NCBI GenBank assembly: GCA_021788625.1
Contig: JAJYKL010000028.1
Location: forward strand, 1 to 44,721
Reading direction: 5' to 3'
From: Chloroflexota bacterium
GTDB lineage: Bacteria; Chloroflexota; Anaerolineae; J036; Brachytrichaceae
DNA length: 44,721 bases
Part shown: in pieces, positions 26,049 through 33,945 of the stretch
How positions within the stretch are numbered: the first letter of the stretch is position 1
Layout of the letters: every line of letters begins with the position of its first letter
Program-made: the position numbers and the translations under genes
Notes under the pieces: generated by a model
Seen by the model: only the letters and a program-made list of their open reading frames with translations
Database searches by the model: none
Told to the model about the DNA's origin: nothing

Positions 26049-26777
26049 ATGAGGATAAAACTATTCGCCACGTTAAGGGAGCGCGCCCGTACTGCTGAGA
26101 TAACGGTTCATACCGGCGATCACCTCACGGTGCGGGAGTTGCGGCAGGTCGTTGCAGATCAGTTCCCCACTTTAGCGACACTTATGCCACAGACCCTGGT
26201 GGCCGTTAACCAACAATTTGCCTTTAGCGACGATACCGTGCACGAGACTGATGAAGTGGCTCTCTTTCCGCCCGTCAGTGGCGGAGTTGATCCTTTCCCC
26301 CAGCCTGTTCCTGATATGACGAAGGATGACCATTACCCCACCCTGTTGCGTGTGACAGAAGAACCGATCGACCTGAACGAGCTACAGCGAGCCGTAACGA
26401 CTGAGTATGACGGCGCAGTAGTGACCTTCGTTGGCACGGTGCGCAAGTTCAGTGCAGGCGAAGTAACGTTGCAACTGGAGTACGAGGCCTATACTCAGAT
26501 GGCACTCACCAAGTTGCGCCAGGTGGCGGACGAAATGCGCGAGTCCTTCGCCGGCATTCACGGTGTGGCGCTGGTGCAGCGTACCGGACCTATGCAGGTA
26601 TGCGAGCCAACCGTAGCCGTACTCGTCAGCGCCAGCCATCGCCATGATGGCGCCTTCGAAGCGGCACGTTATGGGATCGACCGGCTAAAGCAGATCGTAC
26701 CGGTGTGGAAGCGCGAGACACGCCCCGACGGCACAACATGGATCGAGGGCAATTACGTGCCGATGAAAGGCGACTGA
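26049..26777 (+). CDS. Molybdopterin synthase MoaD-MoaE fusion
   Basis: The 242-residue protein joins a MoaD-like beta-grasp domain (about 1-79) to a MoaE domain (about 100-242). The MoaD part ends in VSGG (G78, G79), the site where free MoaD carries its thiocarboxylate, but here the chain goes on through DPFPQPVPDM into MoaE. MoaE marks are FVGTVRKFS, the block SHRHDGAFEAARYGID, and VPVWKRE with the likely catalytic K221. The enzyme puts the dithiolene sulfurs into cyclic pyranopterin monophosphate. By analogy with mycobacterial MoaX, cleavage after the GG pair may be required. A 30-base gap follows moaC. Confidence 0.93.
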   Translation: MRIKLFATLRERARTAEITVHTGDHLTVRELRQVVADQFPTLATLMPQTLVAVNQQFAFSDDTVHETDEVALFPPVSGGVDPFPQPVPDMTKDDHYPTLLRVTEEPIDLNELQRAVTTEYDGAVVTFVGTVRKFSAGEVTLQLEYEAYTQMALTKLRQVADEMRESFAGIHGVALVQRTGPMQVCEPTVAVLVSASHRHDGAFEAARYGIDRLKQIVPVWKRETRPDGTTWIEGNYVPMKGD

Positions 26778-26798
26778 GCAGCAGGGGCAACCTTTGTG

Positions 26799-26836
26799 GT
26801 TGATCGGCGCCGTTGCCGTTGATCGGCGCCGTTGCG
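26799..26836. repeat. Tandem 19-bp repeat, possible terminator of the moa operon
   Basis: Two head-to-tail copies of a 19-bp unit beginning GTTGATCGGCGCCG differ at one base. Each holds the self-complementary CGGCGCCG, so the two copies can pair as an 8-bp GC stem (26805-26812 with 26824-26831) around 11 bases. It lies between the convergent ends of moaD-moaE and the winged-helix regulator and may stop transcription both ways. Confidence 0.6.
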
Positions 26837-26872
26837 ACCGGCTTCGAGATGGATCGCGATGCTGCCATCCTG

Positions 26873-27661
26873 TTAGATCAGCATGTACCCCGCGCCACGC
26901 ATATTGACGATACGCATCCCAAGAACCGGGTAACCATCCAGCTTGCGACGCAGACGCATGATATGAGGTCGTAAACGGCGTGCACCGATGGCTATGGGCA
27001 GATTCTGGCTCATCAGCACGCTGGGTACCAGCTCAATCACTTGTACGGTATGGTTACGATTTCGATAGAGCAAGTCGAAGATGCGCCCTTCCACCGAACT
27101 CAGCCGCAAGTACTCGTCGTCAATGTGTATCACGCGTCCAATGGCATCCCATTCGAAGCGTGGTGACGGCATGACCTGCGCATTCGCAGGTTCCTGATCC
27201 GCCATAGCAGCCGCTTCAAAGCGGTCAGCACTAAGGCGCTCGACAAGCAACCGGGCACTTAGTGTGCGCTGCATGTCCGAGTCACTTGATAGCACGTACT
27301 CACGCACGCCCAACTGCAACGCTCGTATTATGGTATGTACATCGTTACCCCCTTCATCGATGACAAGGGTTGGAGGGGGTTCATAGCCTTGTTCGCGCAG
27401 CAGTGTCAATAAAGTAATGGCGCCGGCTCGAACTGAAGCTATCATGATTACCGTATGACGGTTAGCTGGTGACGAGTTGCCATCCCGCGAACGCGATATT
27501 TTAGTATTCGCGGCAGTTGTTAACCCCTTGGCATTCAGCCATTGCAACACTTCCGCAACCGACTGCGCACGGTCGACTATGCAACCAGCGTCCGCCAGAC
27601 CTTTCTCAACAGCCGCATCCAGTGCTCCCCCATTTGCCAAATAGACCGCCCATTTTGCCAT
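26873..27661 (-). CDS. Winged-helix (OmpR/PhoB-type) regulator with a decayed receiver
   Basis: The 262-residue protein has a C-terminal winged-helix domain at about residues 170-262, with LRLSSVEGRIFDLLYRN, the arginine-rich recognition helix region HIMRLRRKLDG and the wing ending MRGAGYML. The N-terminal 145 residues alternate strands and helices like a receiver, but where active receivers have the acidic pair, phospho-Asp and Lys it shows L-A-N-G, MIASVRAG and LSSDSD. It is therefore unlikely to be controlled by phosphorylation. GAGGAGGG gives a strong ribosome site. Three TTAG-type direct repeats upstream (27748-27773) suggest self-regulation. Confidence 0.8.
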   Translation of the reverse strand: MAKWAVYLANGGALDAAVEKGLADAGCIVDRAQSVAEVLQWLNAKGLTTAANTKISRSRDGNSSPANRHTVIMIASVRAGAITLLTLLREQGYEPPPTLVIDEGGNDVHTIIRALQLGVREYVLSSDSDMQRTLSARLLVERLSADRFEAAAMADQEPANAQVMPSPRFEWDAIGRVIHIDDEYLRLSSVEGRIFDLLYRNRNHTVQVIELVPSVLMSQNLPIAIGARRLRPHIMRLRRKLDGYPVLGMRIVNMRGAGYMLI

Positions 27662-27747
27662 GTGAATCCCTCCTCACATTGGTGAGCCAACAATGAGTTG
27701 CTTGCATGCGTGCCGACTCACTGGAAGCCGTCCCGCTAGCGTATCTA

Positions 27748-27773
27748 TTAGCTATCATTTTAGCATCATTTAG
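27748..27773. promoter_or_regulatory. TTAG direct repeats, candidate regulator binding site
   Basis: TTAGCTATCATT, TTAGCATCATT and a third TTAG start at 27748, 27760 and 27770, so they recur about once per helical turn on one DNA face. OmpR/PhoB-type proteins usually bind such direct repeats. The site is about 90-110 bases before the start of the winged-helix regulator. Confidence 0.45.
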
Positions 27774-27925
27774 TAACAATGGTGATACAGAACGTGCCTC
27801 AAGCGTTTGCATAAATGGGTAATCTATGCTCTCGGCAATCGCGTAATAGAAACACAATACTCGATTCAGGCATGCAGAATGTCAGCGTGTCTGTGTGTTG
27901 AGGGTTGCGTACAGTTAGCCTGTAG

Positions 27926-29110
27926 TTATTTCGGGAGAGGTGCAGGGGTCAGTGTGCTGCGAACCTGTTCAAAAACAGAAGCATACTGCGTGGCAATGCC
28001 TGCCCAGTCGAAGCGTGCGCCCAGTTGTCTGCCGCTGCTTCGCAAGTGTTCATTCAATATGGGGTCGAGCAATACCCGCCGGATGGCAACCGCTAAAGAC
28101 AGGGGATCGTCAGGGGATACGAGCATTACGTTTTGCTCGTTAACCAGTTCCGGAACGGCCACGCGAGGCAGCGTCGTGACGACTGCACATCCATGGACGA
28201 GTGCGGCCATCAGCGTCCCCCGGCGGAATGACGCACCGTCGCGGTAGGGTAACGCCACGCAGTCACACGCTGCCAGTGCCTCGCTTACACCGTGCTCGTC
28301 CAGAAAGCCTGTGAGTGCGATATTCCGGCTAACCTGTAGTTCATCCGCCAATTTCATGATGAAACTGGCATAAGAAACATTAGTCGGATCGCTCGCACCG
28401 GTCTGCCCACCAATGAGCAGCAGAGTCGTGTCCAAGCCTTCGCGGCGCAGCTCTGCCAGAGCACGCACCAGAGTCTCACCACCCTTGCTCTCATTCATAA
28501 AGCCAAAGTAACCTACAATGCGCGAATCGGGTCGCAAGGAGCGCTTGCTCAGCCATGCTGCGCGGTCAAATCCCACAAGCGGTGCAGGGATGATGTTACT
28601 TCCTATGGGGATCATGACTAGATTTCGCACCTGCGCCTTTTGCAAGGTGGCTTGGTCTTCCACATTGGTGACAACGGTCGCGCTCGCGCTGCGCGACATG
28701 CCGACCAGAGCCCGCCAGCGCATCGGTCCGGCCTTGGGAAAAAGATAGGGCACCCGCAGGTCGTGGAAGGTAATTACCACGGGAACATGCCGTGCGAGCA
28801 GGCGAGGCAGCAAGTGAATGGCCGGACGCATCTGATAGGCTGCAGCCTGGTATTGCAGGCTGATAACCTCCGGTCGGTACGAGCCAACAAAATGGTTCAG
28901 GCGGCTTAGCGATGACCATCCCCATGTGGAGACGGCGCGTTGCACCCGGATGCCGTTCACCTCTTCCGAATCCGCTGCACCAGGTACCGAGCGGGTGAAC
29001 ACACGTACCTGATGTCCGAGTGAGCTGAGCGCGCGTGCCAGCTCACGCGTGTAGGCTCCCAGCCCACCCTCCAAAGGTGGATATTCACCAGCGATGAATG
29101 TGATGCGCAT
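27926..29110 (-). CDS. Group 1 glycosyltransferase (GT4-like)
   Basis: Starting at the ATG at 29110 the protein has 394 residues; the longer frame upstream only reads through tlyA and is not used. The N-terminal MRITFIAGEYPPLEGGLGAY is the acceptor-side glycine motif of GT-B glycosyltransferases. The C-terminal half has IVGYFGFMNESKGGETLVRAL, LLIGGQTG, ALTGFLDEHGVSEALAACDCVALPY and the E/G-rich nucleotide-sugar region. It would add a sugar to a lipid or surface polymer on the inner face of the membrane. It is the last gene of the tlyA operon, 16 bases after that gene's stop. Confidence 0.88.
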   Translation of the reverse strand: MRITFIAGEYPPLEGGLGAYTRELARALSSLGHQVRVFTRSVPGAADSEEVNGIRVQRAVSTWGWSSLSRLNHFVGSYRPEVISLQYQAAAYQMRPAIHLLPRLLARHVPVVITFHDLRVPYLFPKAGPMRWRALVGMSRSASATVVTNVEDQATLQKAQVRNLVMIPIGSNIIPAPLVGFDRAAWLSKRSLRPDSRIVGYFGFMNESKGGETLVRALAELRREGLDTTLLLIGGQTGASDPTNVSYASFIMKLADELQVSRNIALTGFLDEHGVSEALAACDCVALPYRDGASFRRGTLMAALVHGCAVVTTLPRVAVPELVNEQNVMLVSPDDPLSLAVAIRRVLLDPILNEHLRSSGRQLGARFDWAGIATQYASVFEQVRSTLTPAPLPK

Positions 29111-29126
29111 GAAATAAAGCCGTCCC

Positions 29127-29939
29127 TTAGACGGCCCTGGCGAGATCATCAGCCACCTGCCCGGCATGCTGCACCCAGGCCAGGAACTCTTTGTTACCAT
29201 CCATACCCAGAATGGGTGACTCGATGACGCCTCGCACGATCCAGCCCGATTGTGCACAAAAAGTGGTAATGCGCTCAACCACCTCCTGATGCACGGTCGG
29301 GTCCCGCACAATGCCGCCCCGAGCGACCTTCTCACGACCGGCTTCAAATTGAGGCTTGATCAAGGCAACGACACTGCCTGGAGGGGCCAGCCATCCGAAC
29401 ACGCGCGGCAGAATGAGCGTCAGGGAGATAAACGATACATCGATACTGGCAAATTGCACCGGCTCTGGCAATGCCTGCAGATAGCGTGCATTGACTCCTT
29501 CCATCACCACAACACGCGGGCTATTGCGCAGCCGCCAGTGTAGCTGGTTGGCTCCCACATCGATGGTGTATACACGCCGTGCACCACGCTGTAGCAGACA
29601 GTCGGTGAAGCCACCCGTGCTGGAACCCACGTCAGCGCACGTGAGATCCTGCACCCCTAATCGAAATTGGTCGAGAGCGGCCTCAAGCTTCAGCCCGCCC
29701 CGCGACACATATTTCGGGGGGTTCTGCACCACCACCTCAGCATCTGCAGCAATGAGTTTGGAGGGTAAGTCGATTACCTGCCCATTCACGCGTACCTCAC
29801 CAGCGCGGACCAGACGTTGTGCCCAGTCGCGCGTTTCAGCCAGGCCACGTGAAACCATCAGTACATCCAACCGCTCCCGAGCGGTGTTGCGTGCCACGGT
29901 GGGGGCTTTCAGTGTCCGAGCAGTCTTCTGAGCTTTCAT
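29127..29939 (-). CDS. tlyA: TlyA family rRNA 2'-O-methyltransferase
   Basis: The 270-residue protein has an N-terminal S4 RNA-binding domain (RLDVLMVSRGLAETRDWAQRLVRAGEVRVNG given by its key part RLDVLMVSRGLAET) at about 20-85 and an FtsJ-like methyltransferase domain from about 85. Visible signatures are KYVSRGGLKLEAAL, the SAM loop DVGSSTGGFTDCLL, IDVGANQLHW and LIKPQFEAGREKV. TlyA enzymes methylate 16S and/or 23S rRNA at cytidine 2'-OH sites. It overlaps the metallophosphoesterase gene by 4 bases (ATGA), so the two are coupled. TAGATT lies 7 bases before its start and could be an internal promoter. Confidence 0.92.
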   Translation of the reverse strand: MKAQKTARTLKAPTVARNTARERLDVLMVSRGLAETRDWAQRLVRAGEVRVNGQVIDLPSKLIAADAEVVVQNPPKYVSRGGLKLEAALDQFRLGVQDLTCADVGSSTGGFTDCLLQRGARRVYTIDVGANQLHWRLRNSPRVVVMEGVNARYLQALPEPVQFASIDVSFISLTLILPRVFGWLAPPGSVVALIKPQFEAGREKVARGGIVRDPTVHQEVVERITTFCAQSGWIVRGVIESPILGMDGNKEFLAWVQHAGQVADDLARAV

Positions 29940-30679
29940 CGCCCATAATCTAGCCGCTCTATCAATCGCGCCGGAAAGTGCAGTGACCTCATTCTGGACT
30001 GTACTTCCCGGATCGGGTATTCGACACGGTATGGCATCCAGGTGCTGGTAATCGTGTCGAGTAGAGCATAGGCGGCTCGTGGGTCACCGTCACGGGGCTG
30101 GCCCACGCTACCTGGGTTGATGATATAACGCGATTCGTGCTTGAGCGCCACGGGGACACTCGCACTGGGCAACGCCACGTGCAAGTTGCCAGAACGCCCG
30201 TCTTTAACGAATACTACCGGTACGTGCGTATGCCCTACCAGAATAAACGACACGGATGTACTGTCGAAGTTCTCATCGGCCACATTCACGTCGGTGATAT
30301 ATTCCCAAATCGGCTCGCGTGGACTGGCATGGACAAGCAGGAAATCATCGTGAGGAACCTGCTCTGGGCGCGCGCGCAGGTAGTTCATGTTCGGTGGGGT
30401 CAGGTTCGCCTGGGTCCACTCCACCACGTATGCGGCGCTCTCGTGAAAAGTACGCAGGTCAAGCTTGCCAACCACAGCCCAGTCGTGGTTACCAGCCAGG
30501 CAGACGTGCGGCAGCGTGCGCAGCAGGTCGATGCACTCGTTGGGTTCGGGGCCATAACCCACTACGTCGCCCAGGCACCACACGATGTCGTAATGAAGAG
30601 AGCGCGCCTTTGCATCGTCCAGCACGGCCTGGAAGGCTGGCAGGTTGGCATGAATGTCTGAAATAACTAGACAGCGCAT
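29936..30679 (-). CDS. Metallophosphoesterase (YfcE/MJ0936-like)
   Basis: The 247-residue protein shows every motif of the calcineurin-like fold in order: SDIHANLPAF (metal DxH), CLGDVVGYGPEPNEC (GD), LAGNHDWAVVG (GNHD), LVHASP and VGHTHVPVVF (GHxH), then INPGSVGQPRDGDPRAAY near the C-terminus. Such two-metal cytoplasmic enzymes cleave phosphodiesters or nucleotides; the natural substrate is unknown. It begins 20 bases after sufU on the same strand and overlaps tlyA. Confidence 0.9.
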   Translation of the reverse strand: MRCLVISDIHANLPAFQAVLDDAKARSLHYDIVWCLGDVVGYGPEPNECIDLLRTLPHVCLAGNHDWAVVGKLDLRTFHESAAYVVEWTQANLTPPNMNYLRARPEQVPHDDFLLVHASPREPIWEYITDVNVADENFDSTSVSFILVGHTHVPVVFVKDGRSGNLHVALPSASVPVALKHESRYIINPGSVGQPRDGDPRAAYALLDTITSTWMPYRVEYPIREVQSRMRSLHFPARLIERLDYGR

Positions 30680-30698
30680 GAGGATGGGTTACTGAAGT

Positions 30699-31091
30699 TT
30701 ACGGTTGTTGATGGTCGATCAGGTACTGGTATAGACCGGCTTTGAGAACCTTCAAGCCCAACAGCGCACACTTGACGCGCGCAGCGGTGAGAGGCACCCC
30801 CACCATATCCAGCACGTCCTGGCGATCCAGCTTCTGCACGTCGGCTACGGACTTGCCCGCCACTTCCTCCATGAGCATGGACGCGGAAGCCTGGCTGATG
30901 ATGCAGCCATCACCGGAAAAGGCAATCTCGGCGATACGCGTGCCATCATCGCCGAGCCGAACGTCTACACGAATCTGATCGCCGCACAGCGGATTGGATT
31001 CCTCATGTGTGATATCCGGGTGCTCCAGGGTGCCGTGGTGGCGCGGGTTCTCGTAATGGTCCAGCAGGTTCTCTCGATACAGATCTTCCAT
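30699..31091 (-). CDS. sufU: Fe-S cluster assembly protein SufU
   Basis: The 130-residue protein has the three cysteines and aspartate of the IscU/SufU site: NPLCGDQIRV, SGDGCIISQASASMLME and ARVKCALLGL. The extra spacing between the second and third cysteines, with a ~20-residue insertion relative to IscU, identifies SufU. SufU accepts sulfur from SufS and carries zinc in known homologs. sufS is 75 bases upstream on the same strand. sufB, sufC and sufD are not in this window. Confidence 0.92.
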   Translation of the reverse strand: MEDLYRENLLDHYENPRHHGTLEHPDITHEESNPLCGDQIRVDVRLGDDGTRIAEIAFSGDGCIISQASASMLMEEVAGKSVADVQKLDRQDVLDMVGVPLTAARVKCALLGLKVLKAGLYQYLIDHQQP

Positions 31092-31165
31092 TTTAGATTT
31101 TCGAGTTCAGTTTTTCGATTATGGCGCACCAACCGATGGATCTCCAGATGATAGCCTCCAGCTTC

Positions 31166-32395
31166 CTATTTGTGCAGCACGCGCTTGGCCTTTTCTATAC
31201 CTTCGGCCAGTGCGTCCACCTCACGCGGCTCATTGTAGATGTAGAAGCTGGCGCGCGCCGTGGCTGTCAGGCCGAGGCAGGTATGCAGCGGTTGAGCGCA
31301 GTGGTGTCCGGTGCGCACGGCGATCCCTTCGCGGTCCAGCAGCGTGCCCAGATCGTGCGGATGGATACCCTTTACGGTGAAACTGAGGGCTCCACCGCGG
31401 ATGGACGGGTCGGTCGGACCGAGCAGGGTCAGTCCAGATAGCTCGCTCAGGCGCTCCAGCCCGTATCGGACCAATTCGCGTTCATGTTCACGCACCGCGT
31501 CCATTCGCAGCGCTGTGAGATAGTCCACTGCTGCACCCAGTCCAATAGCCTGCACGAAGGCCGGGGTGCCAGCCTCGAACTTTGCGGGGACATCCGCCCA
31601 GGTGGCGCCTTCCATACTGACCGAATTGATCATATCGCCGCCGGTGAGGAAGGGTGGCATGGCATCCAGCAGTTCCGGCTTACCATACAGCACGCCAATC
31701 CCCGTAGGCCCTAGCATTTTGTGTCCAGAGAACGCGTAAAAATCGCAGTCCAGCTCCTGTACGTCTACCGGCATGTGCGGGGCGGCCTGGCAGCCATCCA
31801 CAATCACCCGCGCACCGATGGCATGTGCGGGCTCGATGATGAGCCGCGGGTCGGTGATCGTGCCCAGGACGTTGGAAACGTGCGCGAAAGTAACCAACTT
31901 CACTCGTGGTGTGAGTAACTCGGGCAGTGTGCTCAAATCCAGCGTTCCATCGGAGGCAAGTGGGATATATTTCAACTTCACGCCACGTTCCTGAGCCAGT
32001 ACCAACCACGGCACAAAGTTTGCGTGGTGCTCCAGTTGCGTCAGCACCACCTCATCCCCCTCCTTCAGAAAATGCCTGCCATACGAATAAGCCAGCAGGT
32101 TCAATGCCTCGGTGGCATTGCGCACAAAGATCACCTGCTCGGGAGTGGAAGCGTTGATGAAGTGTGCGATTTTCGCGCGCGCCTGATCGTAGAGCTCGGT
32201 GGACACTTCGCTGTTGGTGTATACGCCGCGATGCACATTGGCGTATACGGTCCGGTAGACCTGGTCCATGGCGGCTATCACCTGCTCAGGCTTCTGCGAT
32301 GAAGCGGCGCTATCCAGATAGACCAGAGGTTTCCCATGCATCATCGACTTTAGGGCAGGGAAGTCTTCACGTATGCGCTCCACATCGAAAGTCAT
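31166..32395 (-). CDS. sufS: Cysteine desulfurase SufS
   Basis: Starting at 32395 gives 409 residues, close to SufS, with the classic opening FDVERIREDFPAL; ATG codons at 32407 and 32413 would add four to six residues. GKPLVYLDSAASSQKP, the PLP lysine in FSGHKMLGPTGIGVLYG and the catalytic cysteine in RTGHHCAQPLH are intact. The short active-site loop is that of group II desulfurases. It removes sulfur from cysteine and passes it to SufU, whose gene follows. Confidence 0.94.
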   Translation of the reverse strand: MTFDVERIREDFPALKSMMHGKPLVYLDSAASSQKPEQVIAAMDQVYRTVYANVHRGVYTNSEVSTELYDQARAKIAHFINASTPEQVIFVRNATEALNLLAYSYGRHFLKEGDEVVLTQLEHHANFVPWLVLAQERGVKLKYIPLASDGTLDLSTLPELLTPRVKLVTFAHVSNVLGTITDPRLIIEPAHAIGARVIVDGCQAAPHMPVDVQELDCDFYAFSGHKMLGPTGIGVLYGKPELLDAMPPFLTGGDMINSVSMEGATWADVPAKFEAGTPAFVQAIGLGAAVDYLTALRMDAVREHERELVRYGLERLSELSGLTLLGPTDPSIRGGALSFTVKGIHPHDLGTLLDREGIAVRTGHHCAQPLHTCLGLTATARASFYIYNEPREVDALAEGIEKAKRVLHK

Positions 32396-32529
32396 AACCT
32401 TTTCCATCACCATCTCGCAGTTCCAAAAGTGAACATCAAACGGTACGCATCAGCTCATCAAGCATCGGTGCGGCCGGGCGGGTATGTTCCATCGATTCGT
32501 CGCTCACGCTTCACGTCCAAATATCGTTT

Positions 32530-33216
32530 CTATCGTGTTACCTTGATCAGAACGTTAACCGTGCCCACTGTGCCGCAATCGACGACGAGTGTCATCATAC
32601 CAGCAGGCTCACCAGCGTCAACAGTCCAGATCCAGGCCACGATGCCATCACGCCCCGCGACGCGCGGTGGCGCACCGGGCAACGTTACCCATTTCGCCGT
32701 AGGCCCAGTGCTCCGCGTCGCACGCAAGGTACACAGGGTGGAAGGTTTAGTCTTCACGGTCAACGCCGCCGTGCTGCCAGCAACAACCTGCTGAGAGAGA
32801 GTCAGCACAGCTACTTCGCCCGAGCTGTATAGAGCAGTAGGCGGAATATCATTTTGATCAGGACCTGCGCCAATGGGCGTGCGCTGCGCACGCGGTGTAC
32901 TGGTGGGTGGGTAAGTCGGTGTTGCCGCCAGCGCTGTAATCGTGGCGAACACAGCCGCCGACGTTGCATCCATGTTCGGCGTAGGCGATGGGCCGGGAGT
33001 AGGAGTCAACGTAACCGTTGGGGTGGCCCTGGGTGTGCCGGTGGCTTTGGGCGTACTGGTGGCTGCCGGCAAGACGACAGGTGTGGGAGATGGAAGCTGC
33101 GTGGGCGCAGGCACAGTAGGTGGGGATTGTAGTGGCGAGATCAAACCTCCGCATCCGGTGCACACCACCGCGAAAGCCATGGACAGCAACCCAGCCGCCC
33201 GCTTCGAATGAGCCAT
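32530..33216 (-). CDS. Lipoprotein with long Pro/Thr-rich linker
   Basis: The 228-residue protein has a signal peptide ending in VCTGC (C22; cysteine at -3 makes the lipobox unusual). A Pro/Thr/Ser-rich linker runs to about residue 125. A C-terminal beta-sandwich of about 85 residues (VAVLTLSQQVVAGSTAALTVKT and later GMMTLVVDCGTVGTVNVLIKV by its key strands) ends the protein. It is probably a small surface Ig-like domain on a stalk; no function is assigned. TAAACT lies 7 bases before the ATG with no ribosome site. Confidence 0.75.
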   Translation of the reverse strand: MAHSKRAAGLLSMAFAVVCTGCGGLISPLQSPPTVPAPTQLPSPTPVVLPAATSTPKATGTPRATPTVTLTPTPGPSPTPNMDATSAAVFATITALAATPTYPPTSTPRAQRTPIGAGPDQNDIPPTALYSSGEVAVLTLSQQVVAGSTAALTVKTKPSTLCTLRATRSTGPTAKWVTLPGAPPRVAGRDGIVAWIWTVDAGEPAGMMTLVVDCGTVGTVNVLIKVTR

Positions 33217-33324
33217 AACGTTGAGTTTAACTCATCTCCAGAGGAGATTGGAGGCTGAAGCGATTAAGCCTGAACACTTTCGTGAACCAGTACCTTCATG
33301 CAGCCATCTCCAGCCAGCCCCCTG

Positions 33325-33807
33325 CTAAGGAATCCGCGCAGGAGGTGTGTTGTATAGGCTCGATGAAGTGGGCAGGCTGGACACTGGCCTGATGATCGAA
33401 GCACCGTCCTCCGCGTGTCGGCATAAGAAAGTGTGGTCGTGCTCTTGACCTTGAAGCCAAGCCTATACGGTTGGTAAATGGGTGGTGACGAGTAACTGGG
33501 TTATGCCCAGGGAAGCCCTGCTGCGTGGCAGCTCAATGAGCAATCGCAATCTCGTGGGGTGTATCCCATGCCACACCTCGCTCATACCACTTTTCGGCTT
33601 ACCGTCAAATACCTCGCTCACAGCGAATCCTCAGGTGATATCCTGCGATACCCGCAGTACGTCGAAGAAATTGGACTTGCCACTGGCATGGGTGTCTATG
33701 AAGACATGGAGCTTTCCCAGTTTGGGTTGCACGTCGAGTACGGTCCTAAACGCTCTCTCTGTATCGCCTATCGCATTGGTCTCCGACGCAACAGGCCACC
33801 TATCAGG
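33325..33807 (-). pseudogene. Decayed AAA-type ATP-binding protein gene
   Basis: Reading the minus strand in one frame from the stop at 33808-33810 to the stop at 33325 gives a clear but broken relative of the RecF/SMC-like AAA_21 ATPases. VQPKLGKLHVFID and THASGKSNFFDVLRVSQDI match the strand and Walker A of that family (K codon at 33676-33678), and SEVFDGKPKSGMSEVW follows. Next comes an abrupt jump to RSRASLGITQLLVTTHLPTV, which is the far C-terminal switch-histidine region, then AWLQGQEHDHTFLCR and a short end. In-frame stops are at 33631-33633 and 33463-33465, the upstream start is lost, and several hundred residues between the two parts are missing. Confidence 0.7.
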
Positions 33808-33881
33808 TTAGATTTGCTTGAGCTCCGTGGGGATCCAGGAGAGTGCGCTGGTGTGCGCATGCCGTCGTTTCGGAGCGCAGG

Positions 33882-33914
33882 AAAAATGCGTGGGGCGCAT
33901 TCAAGCGCCCCACG
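33882..33914 (-). terminator. Rho-independent terminator after rplY
   Basis: Ten-bp arms (CGTGGGGCGC / GCGCCCCACG, 33889-33898 and 33905-33914) enclose six bases. On the minus strand the stem is followed by CATTTTT. It lies 31 bases after the L25 stop. Confidence 0.85.
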
Positions 33915-33945
33915 AACAGACTCTCTTGATTTGAGAAGAACAGGA

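Noticed and set aside
29111-29347. N-terminal extension of the glycosyltransferase frame
   Set aside because: It overlaps tlyA in another frame; the glycosyltransferase fold begins exactly at the ATG at 29110.
30137-30661. A 174-codon plus-strand frame
   Set aside because: It is antisense to the metallophosphoesterase, whose full motif set is present.
33482-33811. A 109-codon plus-strand frame in the gap before rplY
   Set aside because: The minus strand of the same bases reads as a broken AAA ATPase with family motifs, so this frame is its shadow.
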